Shown: positions 22,262-32,304 of the stretch, one piece after another
How the letters are laid out: every line of letters begins with the position of its first letter
How positions within the stretch are numbered: position 1 is the stretch's first letter
Assembly (NCBI GenBank): GCA_945949085.1
Contig: CAMFDJ010000010.1
Span: 22,703 to 86,702 of the forward strand
DNA from: an uncultured Lachnospiraceae bacterium
GTDB taxonomy: Bacteria; Bacillota; Clostridia; Lachnospirales; Lachnospiraceae
Direction of reading: 5' to 3'
Length of the DNA: 64,000 nucleotides
Position numbers and translations under genes: made by a program
The notes under the pieces: model-generated
Told to the model about the DNA's origin: nothing
Database searches by the model: none
Seen by the model: the letters and a program-made list of their open reading frames with translations, nothing else

Positions 22262-24159
22262 GCCATATACTTTTGTTCAAACTCCTCAATGGAAATTGGT
22301 TTCGAGAAGTAGTACCCCTGGAACATGCCACAGCCCATATCAGTCAGCATATCCACCTGTTCCCTTGTCTCTACGCCCTCGGAGATCACATCCATCTTCA
22401 TCTTCATGGAAAGCTTGATGATACCCTCCAGAATCGTCCGGCTTCTTGTCTGGTTGGATGTTTCGTTCAGGAATTCTCTGTCAATCTTAAGGACATCCGC
22501 CTTAAAGTCCTTGAGCATATTAAAGGAAGAATACCCGCTTCCGAAGTCATCGATCTCAATGATAAATCCACTCTCCTGCAGCTTCGCAACCACCTCCAGA
22601 ACGTCAAAAAAATTGGTTGCAAGTGCCGTCTCCGTCAGCTCAAGTCGCAAATTCGCAGGATTGATGTCATATTTTTCCACCAAAGCCTTGACTGTCGCAT
22701 AGATGTCTATGTAATAAAAGTCCTTTGCGGAAATATTCACGGAAATATGCAGATCCTCACGCCCGATCTTCTTCCATTCCGACAACCTGTACGCTGCCTG
22801 CTCCCATACATACATATCCAGCTTATAGATCACACCGGCCTGTTCCAGATACTCGATAAACTCACCCGGCATCAGCAGTCCTCTCGTCGGATGGAACCAT
22901 CTTACCAGCGCCTCTGCACCATGCGCAGTACCATCCTTCCTCGTCTGTGGCTGCAGGAAAATGCAGAACTGGTTCTTCCGAAGCGCCATGTCAAACTCAC
23001 TGAGAACCTGTTTGCGCTTAATCTCATTACTGATAAAGTTCTGATTGTAAAAAGCTACTTTTTTCTGATAATCACCTTTTATGGATGCGATTGCTATATT
23101 CGCTTTATCGCAGGCCACGGAAATACTTTCTTTGATATCCTGCATCTCATAGACACCGGCATAAATCTGCAGCTGATAACTGCTCTTCCGGAACATCCCC
23201 TTCAGACTATCCGTCAGCCGGAAAAAATCCGCTTCCCACATTGTCTCTTTCGGGATGCACAATGCAAATTTATCCCCACCGATCCTGCCATATACACCAT
23301 TCTTTTGAAAATAGGAGCGAAGCTGCTCTGCCTCTTTGATCAGCAGATTATCGGCAATCTCATGTCCGTACAGATCATTGATGAGCTTAAAGTCCTTGAT
23401 ATCGGTACAGATCATATAATATTCGACTTCCGGATTGCTCAGTATCCGCTCCTGTACCTTCTGAAAGAAATACTCCCTGCTGTATACCTTCGTGAGTGAA
23501 TCATAGTTGATTCTGTAATCAAGCTCATCATTTTTATATCGGAGAGAAGTAGTCTTCGCATCCATCTCTGATATAAAAACATAAGAATAATATATCAGGG
23601 AAATGATACATACAATTGCATTTACAATACAAACGAGTTCCATTACCTGTCTTGATGCGCCTTCGATGCGATTCTCCTCAGTCTGAATCAAATATGATAC
23701 GATGACCAATCCGCTGTCAACAATCGTAAGTCCGACCGCATATGGAAAAATGTCCATTCCGCTTTTGTCATTGTAGATAAAATAGACAAATATAGGAATC
23801 ACCATCATTCCGTAAAACACAAAACCATATCCCTGCCCCGCAAGCAGATTGCCCAAAAAGGCTGTCCCAATGAATTCAAGTGCGAAATAAAAGATCCATG
23901 GTCTTAAGTCCTTGCTCTTTGGAATCAGTATCATTCCAAACAAATAAACGAGCGCAGTAAAGCCGAAGAAAATCGCAAGACTCTCCACCTGAAAATAATA
24001 CAAAAATCCGACAAATACAATATGCGCCAGAAATGCATTGCGATATAATTCTTTACATTCTTTTTCCGTTCTGCTAATCTGTCTCTTTTCCTGTTTCATA
24101 CGCTCCATATCATCACCCCGCGTTCTCATACCCTGTCTGCGCACAGCCGATGATGTCAT
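22258..24159 (-). CDS. Membrane GGDEF/EAL bifunctional-architecture protein (degenerate GGDKF, intact EAL)
   Basis: RIGGDKFALCIP; AEALVRWFHP, LRLELTETAL, IDDFGSGYSSFNMLKDFKADVLKID. Confidence 0.93.
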   Translation of the reverse strand: MTSSAVRRQGMRTRGDDMERMKQEKRQISRTEKECKELYRNAFLAHIVFVGFLYYFQVESLAIFFGFTALVYLFGMILIPKSKDLRPWIFYFALEFIGTAFLGNLLAGQGYGFVFYGMMVIPIFVYFIYNDKSGMDIFPYAVGLTIVDSGLVIVSYLIQTEENRIEGASRQVMELVCIVNAIVCIISLIYYSYVFISEMDAKTTSLRYKNDELDYRINYDSLTKVYSREYFFQKVQERILSNPEVEYYMICTDIKDFKLINDLYGHEIADNLLIKEAEQLRSYFQKNGVYGRIGGDKFALCIPKETMWEADFFRLTDSLKGMFRKSSYQLQIYAGVYEMQDIKESISVACDKANIAIASIKGDYQKKVAFYNQNFISNEIKRKQVLSEFDMALRKNQFCIFLQPQTRKDGTAHGAEALVRWFHPTRGLLMPGEFIEYLEQAGVIYKLDMYVWEQAAYRLSEWKKIGREDLHISVNISAKDFYYIDIYATVKALVEKYDINPANLRLELTETALATNFFDVLEVVAKLQESGFIIEIDDFGSGYSSFNMLKDFKADVLKIDREFLNETSNQTRSRTILEGIIKLSMKMKMDVISEGVETREQVDMLTDMGCGMFQGYYFSKPISIEEFEQKYMA

Positions 24160-24342
24160 ATCCCTTTATATCTTGTCATTCCGTTCCCGTACCGAATCGG
24201 CAAACCCGTCATGCTTTTCCGTTTCAAGACCGGTATTATGCATACTATTTAATCTACTATATCACAACTTTGTCTGTTTGGAAATAATTTTTGTGCAATT
24301 TGTATGTCTTTTTATCGCGCTTTTCTCATTCTTTGTGCACTT

Positions 24343-25248
24343 TCAGCCGTAACTTCCATACACCCCTGCAAATGCGTGATACATTTTCTCCATTCCGCAT
24401 GCAAACTCTGTATAGGAAAATTTAAGCTGCATTCTGCTCTTTTCATTGCTGCAAAGATGACTTTCCCCACTGTCCACCGGAAAAGGAAGCAGTATGCCCT
24501 GCCTGCGTGCCTGATTTGCCGTCATTCTGACAAATTGCACATCAGGCTCTGCCTGTCTTTCCAGCTCTTTTGCAAAACGCTCATAATTCAGTATCTCATC
24601 ACCGCACAGATTATAGGCCTGTCCGAATGTCTTCGGATTCAGAAGGCAGGCTTTGACAGCCAGTGCCGCATCCTTGACGTAGAGGAACTGAAATTGTCCC
24701 GTCGCGTCCGTAATAATGGGCAGCACCTTATTCTGTACCATAAGCTGCACGAAATACGATTCACGCGGCGCATAATTGTACGGACCGTATAATATGGCAG
24801 GTCGCAGTACCGTCCACGGGATATTCCGCATGCCGCACACCTGTCTGATTTCTTCCTCAAGTGCCACCTTTCCGGCGATATAGCTTCCTGCTTCTCCTTG
24901 AAAAAGACGCTTTTCAAACGCAGTATCTTCTGCCATCAGTCCGCTCTTTCCCCGTTCATACACATCCACCGTGCTGATCAGGATATATTGTCCAATCTTT
25001 CCTCCCATGTGCTCCAGCACAAATGCAATATCCCCTTTTTCATAGGCACAAAAATCAATCACCACATCAAAATCCTGCGTGATCCCCCGCCAGAGCGCCC
25101 TGTCGTGTCTGTCTCCCGTCACCTGCAATGCACCATACTCCGCCATGGAATAGGTTCCGCGGTTGACCACAGTGATCTCATGCTCCGTGCTCTCCATCAC
25201 AAATACTCTTCCAAAAAAATAGCTTCCGCCAATTACCAGCAGTTTCAT
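24343..25248 (-). CDS. NAD-dependent epimerase/dehydratase family protein
   Basis: MKLLVIGGSYFFGRVFV Rossmann start at 25248 (ORF extends to 25347); LRPAILYGPYNY; KAALAVKACLL-type region. Confidence 0.88.
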   Translation of the reverse strand: MKLLVIGGSYFFGRVFVMESTEHEITVVNRGTYSMAEYGALQVTGDRHDRALWRGITQDFDVVIDFCAYEKGDIAFVLEHMGGKIGQYILISTVDVYERGKSGLMAEDTAFEKRLFQGEAGSYIAGKVALEEEIRQVCGMRNIPWTVLRPAILYGPYNYAPRESYFVQLMVQNKVLPIITDATGQFQFLYVKDAALAVKACLLNPKTFGQAYNLCGDEILNYERFAKELERQAEPDVQFVRMTANQARRQGILLPFPVDSGESHLCSNEKSRMQLKFSYTEFACGMEKMYHAFAGVYGSYG

Positions 25249-25326
25249 TGTACGCTCCGATCCGCCGCCTCTGCAACGGCATAGCAAGTTCTCATTACCA
25301 TATTGAATCTTTATTGTCAGCATAAC

Positions 25327-25359
25327 AAAAATGCGTGGTTTCCACAACCACGCATTTTC
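25327..25359 (-). terminator. Strong near-symmetrical terminator after the 2 kaa surface protein gene
   Basis: AAAATGCGTGGTT TCCAC AACCACGCATTTT; minus strand continues with TTTTTG. Confidence 0.85.
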
Positions 25360-25382
25360 AATCGTCTTATTGGCAGGCCGAC

Positions 25383-28300
25383 TTACTCAACTGTTACATT
25401 GACTGTTTTATATACACCGTTTTGCGCATACACGTAAATTTTGCACTTGCCGGCTCCGCGTGCCCGAATCGTGCCCTTGCTTGTTACGGTTGCCACAGTA
25501 TTGTCGGTTGATTCATAACAGATATTGCGGTGATGCTTGATCGGCTTATCCTTCTCCACCTCGACAGCAGTAATTTTAGCTGTTTTTCCAACCTGCAAGG
25601 TAACCTTTCTCGCATTCTTAGTCCGACCAACTTTTTTAATCTTGATCGATTTTGCCACGCCGTACTTACCGCCTGTTGTTGTGGCATGGACAGATTTTGA
25701 CGCTGCCAGCGTCACCTTGGTACCATTTACATTCTTGTAGGCAATGACAACATATCTGTAATACTTTCCGGCATCCAGTTTCTTATTTGTGTAAGAAAAG
25801 GTTTTATTTCCCTTAAATTCCTTTAATTTTTTGTAAGTCTCATTCCGCCTGCAAGGATTTCCATACAGGATATAACCGTCGGCGTCTTTCACCTTTGTCC
25901 ATTTGACGGTCACCGAATTCTTTTTCAGATTCGTCGTTCTTGCCCTGAGCATGCCAAATGCATCCCCCTTGATTTCTGTACTTCTTTGTACAGCCTCATC
26001 CGTCAAAGTCAAAATTTCTTCTGCAATATTACGCTTTTCCTTTAAATCCTGTATTTCCTGTGCTGTCTGTTCGTCAACACCGAGCTTCTCTTTGATGAGC
26101 GAAACACTCTCCTCCCGCGCCTTTTCTGCAAGCAGATTTTGTACAATGACTGCAGAACCGAAATCCGGGATTGTATCTGTCACGCCGCACCCGTGATCAC
26201 AAACTGCCGTCTTGGTTCCATCCTGCCCAGCAGTTGCATTGCCGTCCGGAACATAAGCAGTAAAGCTGTGTCCTGTTTTCGTTACAACTGTCTGCGGTTT
26301 CAAAACAACCTGACAAACCGCGCAGTGAGAACCAGCCGTCTTTCCGTCCTTTGTGCAGGAAGCAGGCACTGCCGCATCTGCTGCTTCTTTGTGTCCGGTT
26401 GCCGGGATATCTGTCACATCCTTTGTATCCTCAAAATCATATTCCATACCGTTTACCGAAACCGAAGCCTTTGCGGTATAGGTTGTGACACCCTTCTGTG
26501 TACAGGTCGCAGGTGTCTTCACAGCTGAGGTGATCTGACAACCATAACAATCTTCATGCGTTTCATCATTTCCGCAGGTGAATGTGACGGTTGCTGCTTT
26601 GCCATCCTCCTGCCACAAAAAGACAGGTGCTGTGTAATCATAATCGTGTCCCTTTTTCGGTATTTCATTCGTTGAGACAGAAATACCTTCCTCATCCGTC
26701 AGATCATTCTCCGCATTCGTATCTGAAAAATATTTCTCACATCTGACGCAGTACCAGCTCTCGCGGTAGCCGTGTGTCTCACAAACCGGTGCCACATATT
26801 TCTGATATGAAAGCTTATGTCCCGTCGCTGCCAGAATGGTATCCGCCTTTGTGATCACACCATCTTCGTTGGCATCGCCTATCTCATCCACTGTCTTTTC
26901 TCCGCTCTGCGCATAGAATTTGTCACAGCTTGCGCAATACCAGTATTCCATATTTCCGCTTGTCAGACAGGTAGGTGCAACTGCCTCTACATGGGTGAGA
27001 CTGTGACCTGTTGCCGTCAGGTCTCCAACGATTTTGATGTCTGAATAGCCCTTTCCAAGGAATGTCACAGATGCATAATATGCCGTTGCGCCGTCGGTCA
27101 GACAACCTGCCGGTGTCTCCACATCCGATGTCACCGTCGCAGTCACCGTTTTTTTATGGTCACCATCATGGATGCAAGTGAATGTCGCTGTTGCAGTTTT
27201 GCCATCATCGCTCCATGTAAATTGGGGTTCGCCGTAGGTATGACCGAGCACTGCTATTGTCTGCTGCGCTGTCAAAACCTCACCACATACAGAGCAGTGT
27301 GTTCCTTCCGTCTTTCCTGTCGCTTCACAGGTAGGCTCCTCTTTCGCATCTGTTACCACGGTATGACCTGTCGGTTCCAGAATTGTATCGACTTTTGTTG
27401 CCACACCGTCTCCATTGATATCATCTATCTCTGTCGTACCATATGCTGCGCCACTTTTCAGATATTTATTACAGCTGCTGCAATACCAGTATGCAATATT
27501 ACCCTTTTCTGTACAGGTAGCTGCTTTTGCTGCTGTCGCTGTTAAACGATGTCCCGTTGCGGCAATATCATCTCTTGTCGTAGAATCTGTGTACTCATTT
27601 CCCTCAAAGGTTACTTCCGCCGTGTACTTTGTCGTGCCGCCTGCAAGGCAGGTAGGCTGTTTGATGGTTTCCTGTGTCATTGTCACAGCCGGTGTCTCCT
27701 TATGACTTGTATCATTGGTACAGGTTAACGTGGCTGTTGCACTTTTGCCATCTTCGCTCCATACAAATACCGGTGCACCGTATGCATGGCCAAGCTCCGG
27801 AATTGTCTGCTGCGCTGTCAAAACCTCACCACATACAGAGCAGTGTGTTCCTTCCGTCTTTCCTGTCGCTTCACAGGCAGGCTCCTCTTTCGCATCTGTT
27901 TCCACCGTATGACCTGTAGCTGCCAGAATCGTATCTACGATTGTTGCTACACCGTCTTTGTTGGTATCCGGTATCTCTGTCGTGCCATCTGCTGCGCCAT
28001 TTGCCAGATATTTCTTACAGCTATCGCAATACCAGTACGCAATGTTACCCGTTTCCGTACAAGTCGGTGCTTCCGCTGCTGTTGCTGTTAAACGATGTCC
28101 CGTTGCGGCAATATCATCTCTTGTCGTAGTTTCTGTGTACTCTTTATTATCAAAGCTTACTGTTGCAGTGTACTTTGTCGTACCGACTGCAAGACAGGTA
28201 GGCTGTTTGATGATTTCTTTCGCCACCGTCGCATCCTGCGTCACCTTGTGCGTTTTATCATTACCACAGGTGAATGTCGCTGTTGCCGTCTTACCATCAT

Positions 28301-31300
28301 CGCTCCATGTAAAGACTGGTTGTCCGTATGCATGACCAAGAGCAGGTATTTCCTCTGTCTTTGTCTTTGTATACACCTGTCCATTAAAGGTCACCTTGCC
28401 TGTATAAGTTCGCTCACCTGCCCCTTCACAGGTTGCCGGTGTTGTAACCGCACTGGTCACCGATACCTCATGGGTTGCTTTATGTGCCTCATCTTTCTCA
28501 CAGATAAAAGTGGCTTTCGCCGTCATTTCCCTCGTAGTCTGATCCTTCAACCAGTCAAAGTCCTCTGCATCTGATGTATTCTTTAATTTATAATCATGAT
28601 TCGTTGCCGGAATGTCCTTGACATCCTTGGTGTTGCTGTAATCAAGTGCCACGCTATAAGTCGTTGCCGGATAGGTTCCGCTTATACTGTAGGTTGTGGT
28701 GCCAACTGCAGTACAGGTAGGTGCCTGCTTAACTGATGATGTTACCGGTACATCTGTATCCGTCTTATTCTCATTTGTTACCTGTGTGCTACCCTGAATA
28801 GTAATCTTGTGCGCATCATTATTCGCACAGGTATATGTAACCATTACAGTCTTGCCATCAGCTGACCAATCATATACCGGAGTTCCATATGCATGATGTA
28901 ACGCAGGAATTACCTTCCATGTTTCTAAGGCAGAAATATACTTAGCTGATGTTGTCCCCTCCAATCTCAGATTCTCTGCATCTGCCGCCTGATTTGCCGC
29001 ATCCTCATGGTTATCTGCCGCAGCGAAGTGCAAGCCGCAGTTGCTACCATAATCACATTGTCTGCTGCAGGTCCAGTAGGCCTTTGTTCCGGCAGTCTCA
29101 CATGTTGCATCCACACCCTCGGTGTAGGTGAGTTTGTGTCCTAGTGCCGGATCGTTCTTTGTATCCAGCGCCTCATAATATACTTCTCCTTTTGCATCAT
29201 TATATGGTGCAAATTCCGCTTTATAGGTACGTATGCCACCCACTGTACAAGTAGCTGTTGTACTGCTTGTAATCTGTTTTGCGATACCATCCGCTCTGTT
29301 ATTGACTTTATCCGCATAAGCAATCAGAGTGACCGGTGTTGTATTCTTTGCACAGCCACTTCTCTGGCATGTGAATTTCGCAGTACATGAGGATTCGTCT
29401 GCTGCCCACACACAGCTTGGGGCTCCAAAGTCATGCCCCAGCTTGGTATTTGGTATTTCTTCCTTGACACCGAGCTGTGTACTTATGCACCTTGTACATT
29501 TGTAAGTATATGTTGCCCAAGCATTCTCTTCACAAGTTGCCGAATCAATGATTGATTCCGTGTTATTCTGCTTTTCGGAATAGTCATGTCCCAATGCCGC
29601 AATTGTCAGTCTGCTTTTCTGTGCAGTTGTCAGACTATTCTTGCTATTTTTTTTATCCGCTTTCTCTGTGTTAACCGCATCAGTCTGATCACCAGTCAGT
29701 TGTTCATTCGTACAGCCAAAGGTTTTATGACACACGCTGCAAGTGAGCGATGCTTTATTACCGCTTGTCGTACAGGTCGGTGCTTGGTAAGGGGTCAGTG
29801 TAAATTGATGTCCCAAAGGAGCAATTTTCAACGCTTCTGTTGTTGTCGTCTGTGTTCCGCCCTCATCACTGAATAATGCTTTGCATACTGAACATTCCCA
29901 ATATGGTTGTGATCCCTCATCCGTACAGGTCGCCGCTCTGCCGGAATAAGAAATCAAATTGTGCCCGTTTTTATCAACTTTCAATTTATCAAAAGTCGTT
30001 GGCGTCTTCGCTTCATTAAAGTAATTATTACATCTTCCGCATTGATAATATGCCTCATGTCCATCTACCGTACAAGTAGGATCCAGATAGGAAACAAGCT
30101 CTCCGTAATCATGTCCAAGTGCGTCGATTGTTATTTCACCTTCCGTGACCTCGTAATTTCCGTCATCATACGCATACAGGTATCCACACTTGCTGCACTG
30201 ATAATGAGCCGCTTTTCCCTTCTCTGTACAAGTGGGTTCCTGATATGCAACCGGCGTCATAGCATGAGGTTCCATATTGAAATCTTCTTTATAGTATGTA
30301 TAATCCTCACCATTGGCTGTTTCTGTATCATAATTCACCTGATACCAATCAGTCTTTGAAGCACCAGCCTGCCCCTTAAATGTAACCTGATACTTGATTG
30401 TTCCTTTTGTCAGACAGGTCGCCGTGGAAGAAGCGATCGTACTTGTCGCTGTCAACTTTTTGACATCCTCACAAAATGCACACGGAATGGACAGCGTTGC
30501 CTGTGAGTAATCTGTTGCCCACTCGCACGTTGCCTTATTCTTGTCATACACATGCTCAATGGTATAGGTGCCAAGTTCAAGATCCATCACCGGATTAAAC
30601 AATGTTCCTCCTGTTGTAGAAACCTTTACCGTGTAAGTACCAGGCACGGCAGGTGCCTCGGCAAGCTTTGTGCCGGTTGCATTATTATAATAAGCTACCG
30701 TCATAGTGCCCATTTCAGCCGGTGTATATGTTGTATTAGTATTTACCTGCACATTCTTGGCACTGCCTGCGATGTTGATTTTCGAGCCGGAAGTCGGTTT
30801 CATGGTAAAATCGCTGGTCAACAGTTTGAATTTTACAGGAATGTTTACAGAAACGCCAGCAAATTTAACGGTAAGCAAATTGTCCTTCGTTGCCTTATTG
30901 ACTGTATGATCTGAAAATTCATAATCTTGAACCTTATATGCTTTATTATTGATTTTAATTTTCATTGTGATATGGTTTTTATCCAAAGTGGTTGCTCCAT
31001 TTTCATTAATAGCAACGCCTTCGTTGATAGATGCTGATACCATGTTTGTATCCAAGGTAGTAGAGGTGTAAGTGTAGAGATAACCAGTCCCTCTTTCACC
31101 ACCTCCTGTACATTTATATGTAAATGTGCCGTTACTGTTTTTTCGTAATGCACCATTATGATTATCAAAGCCTGCTCCTGCCTGAATAACCAATACTTGT
31201 TGGTTAAATGAAGAGTCGTTTACCGGGCTGTCCCCAATGGTACTATTTTCAAATTCCGTCTGTGCATCACTAAACGATAATGCCTTTAATATAGCTGACC

Positions 31301-31526
31301 CCGTCGGCAGAGCTGTCAGACAAAAATCCTGCATATCGGTTATATTTTTATCTGTCGGCACAAAAAGATACGTTGTTCCATTGGTACAACTCGTATAATT
31401 TGTAAAATTATAATACACCGTATTACCCGCAGCCTTCACCTCCACCGGTTCCACCGCTGGCAGCATCGTGATTGCAAGCGCAAATGAAAGTACGAGTGCC
31501 AGTATTCTTTTCTTAATTCCTCTCAT
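25383..31526 (-). CDS. Giant secreted repeat protein (CxxC-containing and GH-Y-W-C repeats, fibronectin type III-like region, C-terminal Big_2)
   Basis: Signal peptide MRGIKKRILALVLSFALAITMLPAVEPVEVKA with AAGGAAG upstream; repeated GHxYGxPxFxWSxDGKTATATFTCxND and YWYCxSCxKY units; C-terminal TVATVTSKGTIRARGAGKCKIYVYAQNG. Confidence 0.9.
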   Translation of the reverse strand: MRGIKKRILALVLSFALAITMLPAVEPVEVKAAGNTVYYNFTNYTSCTNGTTYLFVPTDKNITDMQDFCLTALPTGSAILKALSFSDAQTEFENSTIGDSPVNDSSFNQQVLVIQAGAGFDNHNGALRKNSNGTFTYKCTGGGERGTGYLYTYTSTTLDTNMVSASINEGVAINENGATTLDKNHITMKIKINNKAYKVQDYEFSDHTVNKATKDNLLTVKFAGVSVNIPVKFKLLTSDFTMKPTSGSKINIAGSAKNVQVNTNTTYTPAEMGTMTVAYYNNATGTKLAEAPAVPGTYTVKVSTTGGTLFNPVMDLELGTYTIEHVYDKNKATCEWATDYSQATLSIPCAFCEDVKKLTATSTIASSTATCLTKGTIKYQVTFKGQAGASKTDWYQVNYDTETANGEDYTYYKEDFNMEPHAMTPVAYQEPTCTEKGKAAHYQCSKCGYLYAYDDGNYEVTEGEITIDALGHDYGELVSYLDPTCTVDGHEAYYQCGRCNNYFNEAKTPTTFDKLKVDKNGHNLISYSGRAATCTDEGSQPYWECSVCKALFSDEGGTQTTTTEALKIAPLGHQFTLTPYQAPTCTTSGNKASLTCSVCHKTFGCTNEQLTGDQTDAVNTEKADKKNSKNSLTTAQKSRLTIAALGHDYSEKQNNTESIIDSATCEENAWATYTYKCTRCISTQLGVKEEIPNTKLGHDFGAPSCVWAADESSCTAKFTCQRSGCAKNTTPVTLIAYADKVNNRADGIAKQITSSTTATCTVGGIRTYKAEFAPYNDAKGEVYYEALDTKNDPALGHKLTYTEGVDATCETAGTKAYWTCSRQCDYGSNCGLHFAAADNHEDAANQAADAENLRLEGTTSAKYISALETWKVIPALHHAYGTPVYDWSADGKTVMVTYTCANNDAHKITIQGSTQVTNENKTDTDVPVTSSVKQAPTCTAVGTTTYSISGTYPATTYSVALDYSNTKDVKDIPATNHDYKLKNTSDAEDFDWLKDQTTREMTAKATFICEKDEAHKATHEVSVTSAVTTPATCEGAGERTYTGKVTFNGQVYTKTKTEEIPALGHAYGQPVFTWSDDGKTATATFTCGNDKTHKVTQDATVAKEIIKQPTCLAVGTTKYTATVSFDNKEYTETTTRDDIAATGHRLTATAAEAPTCTETGNIAYWYCDSCKKYLANGAADGTTEIPDTNKDGVATIVDTILAATGHTVETDAKEEPACEATGKTEGTHCSVCGEVLTAQQTIPELGHAYGAPVFVWSEDGKSATATLTCTNDTSHKETPAVTMTQETIKQPTCLAGGTTKYTAEVTFEGNEYTDSTTRDDIAATGHRLTATAAKAATCTEKGNIAYWYCSSCNKYLKSGAAYGTTEIDDINGDGVATKVDTILEPTGHTVVTDAKEEPTCEATGKTEGTHCSVCGEVLTAQQTIAVLGHTYGEPQFTWSDDGKTATATFTCIHDGDHKKTVTATVTSDVETPAGCLTDGATAYYASVTFLGKGYSDIKIVGDLTATGHSLTHVEAVAPTCLTSGNMEYWYCASCDKFYAQSGEKTVDEIGDANEDGVITKADTILAATGHKLSYQKYVAPVCETHGYRESWYCVRCEKYFSDTNAENDLTDEEGISVSTNEIPKKGHDYDYTAPVFLWQEDGKAATVTFTCGNDETHEDCYGCQITSAVKTPATCTQKGVTTYTAKASVSVNGMEYDFEDTKDVTDIPATGHKEAADAAVPASCTKDGKTAGSHCAVCQVVLKPQTVVTKTGHSFTAYVPDGNATAGQDGTKTAVCDHGCGVTDTIPDFGSAVIVQNLLAEKAREESVSLIKEKLGVDEQTAQEIQDLKEKRNIAEEILTLTDEAVQRSTEIKGDAFGMLRARTTNLKKNSVTVKWTKVKDADGYILYGNPCRRNETYKKLKEFKGNKTFSYTNKKLDAGKYYRYVVIAYKNVNGTKVTLAASKSVHATTTGGKYGVAKSIKIKKVGRTKNARKVTLQVGKTAKITAVEVEKDKPIKHHRNICYESTDNTVATVTSKGTIRARGAGKCKIYVYAQNGVYKTVNVTVE
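27256..28131 (-). repeat. Two near-identical long direct repeats inside the 2 kaa protein gene (about 545 bp apart)
   Basis: attgtctgctgcgctgtcaaaacctcaccacatacagagcagtgtgttccttccgtctttcctgtcgcttcacaggYaggctcctctttcgcatctgtt occurs at about 27257 and about 27800; gttaaacgatgtcccgttgcggcaatatcatctcttgtcgtag occurs at about 27540 and about 28088. Confidence 0.9.
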
Positions 31527-31649
31527 ACACATCTTCCTTCCTTTGTAGATATTCATATGTTTTTCCCTTTCTCGATATTTTCTGAATATGCCGCCTGATT
31601 ACCATGCAACATTTTACTTGCCTGCCACCACTATATCATCCTAACAGCA

Positions 31650-31680
31650 CCAAAAGCGCCACAAATCATGGCGCTTTTGG
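31650..31680. promoter_or_regulatory. Hairpin module copy 1 (12-bp perfect stem, 7-nt loop)
   Basis: CCAAAAGCGCCA-CAAATCA-TGGCGCTTTTGG; T-run follows on the + strand; TATAGT-like box follows on the minus strand, towards the 31526 start. Confidence 0.75.
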
Positions 31681-31772
31681 ATGTTTTTTTCAACTTTTTT
31701 GTATTTTTTATGTTCTTTTTGTTATTTTCCACCAAAAAACTCATTTGTTATTCTTTTTCCTACAACTTTTTA

Positions 31773-32186
31773 TCAGAGATCCTCACACAATATATATCGA
31801 TTTCTTCCCATGTCCTTAGCCGAATACAGTGCTGCATCTGCATTTTCAAACAGTACCTGATACTGTTCACCATTTTTAGGCGAAATGACAACACCAATGC
31901 TTGTCCCCAGTCTTACCCGCTCATCCGGCGTCTCAATGGCCTCCACTTTTTTCGGGAGCTCGTCAAGCCATGGAATTAAAAACTTCCTTTCTGTGATTCC
32001 ATGTATCCAGACCTGAAATTCATCTCCGCCAAACATGAGAAGCAGGCAAAGTGACGCAATGCTCAGAGAGCTTCGGTTACTTTCCGCGACCTCCCCTGCA
32101 ATCTCTTCATACTCCTGTTGCCCAATGCCGCCGTAAAAAAATATCTGTCTGCATTTTTCACTAAATTTCTTCATTTGTTCTTTCAC
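31773..32186 (-). pseudogene. Truncated GGDEF protein (N-terminal membrane-proximal segment fused to the C-terminal half of a GGDEF domain)
   Basis: ...SIASLCLLLMFGGDEFQVWIHG...TSIGVVISPKNGEQYQVLFENADAALYSAKDMGRNRYIL; the first half of the GGDEF domain is missing. Confidence 0.75.
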
Positions 32187-32304
32187 CTGCCCCCTCTTCG
32201 CTATTACTGTTTTCCATCTGCATAATCAGCCATCAACATGCTTTGCATTCTTGCCTTTGGTTTTACATCCCTGTATTATCGACCAGTATAGCACCCCAAC
32301 AGCA

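Noticed and set aside
31556-31800. Hairpin module as the normal terminator of the truncated GGDEF gene
   Set aside because: The T-run is on the plus strand; on the minus strand the stem is followed by TGCTGTTAGG, which is not terminator-like.
32187-32304. GEMM c-di-GMP riboswitch upstream of the truncated GGDEF gene
   Set aside because: A GCAAAGC word is present, but the conserved GEMM core and tetraloop/receptor are not.
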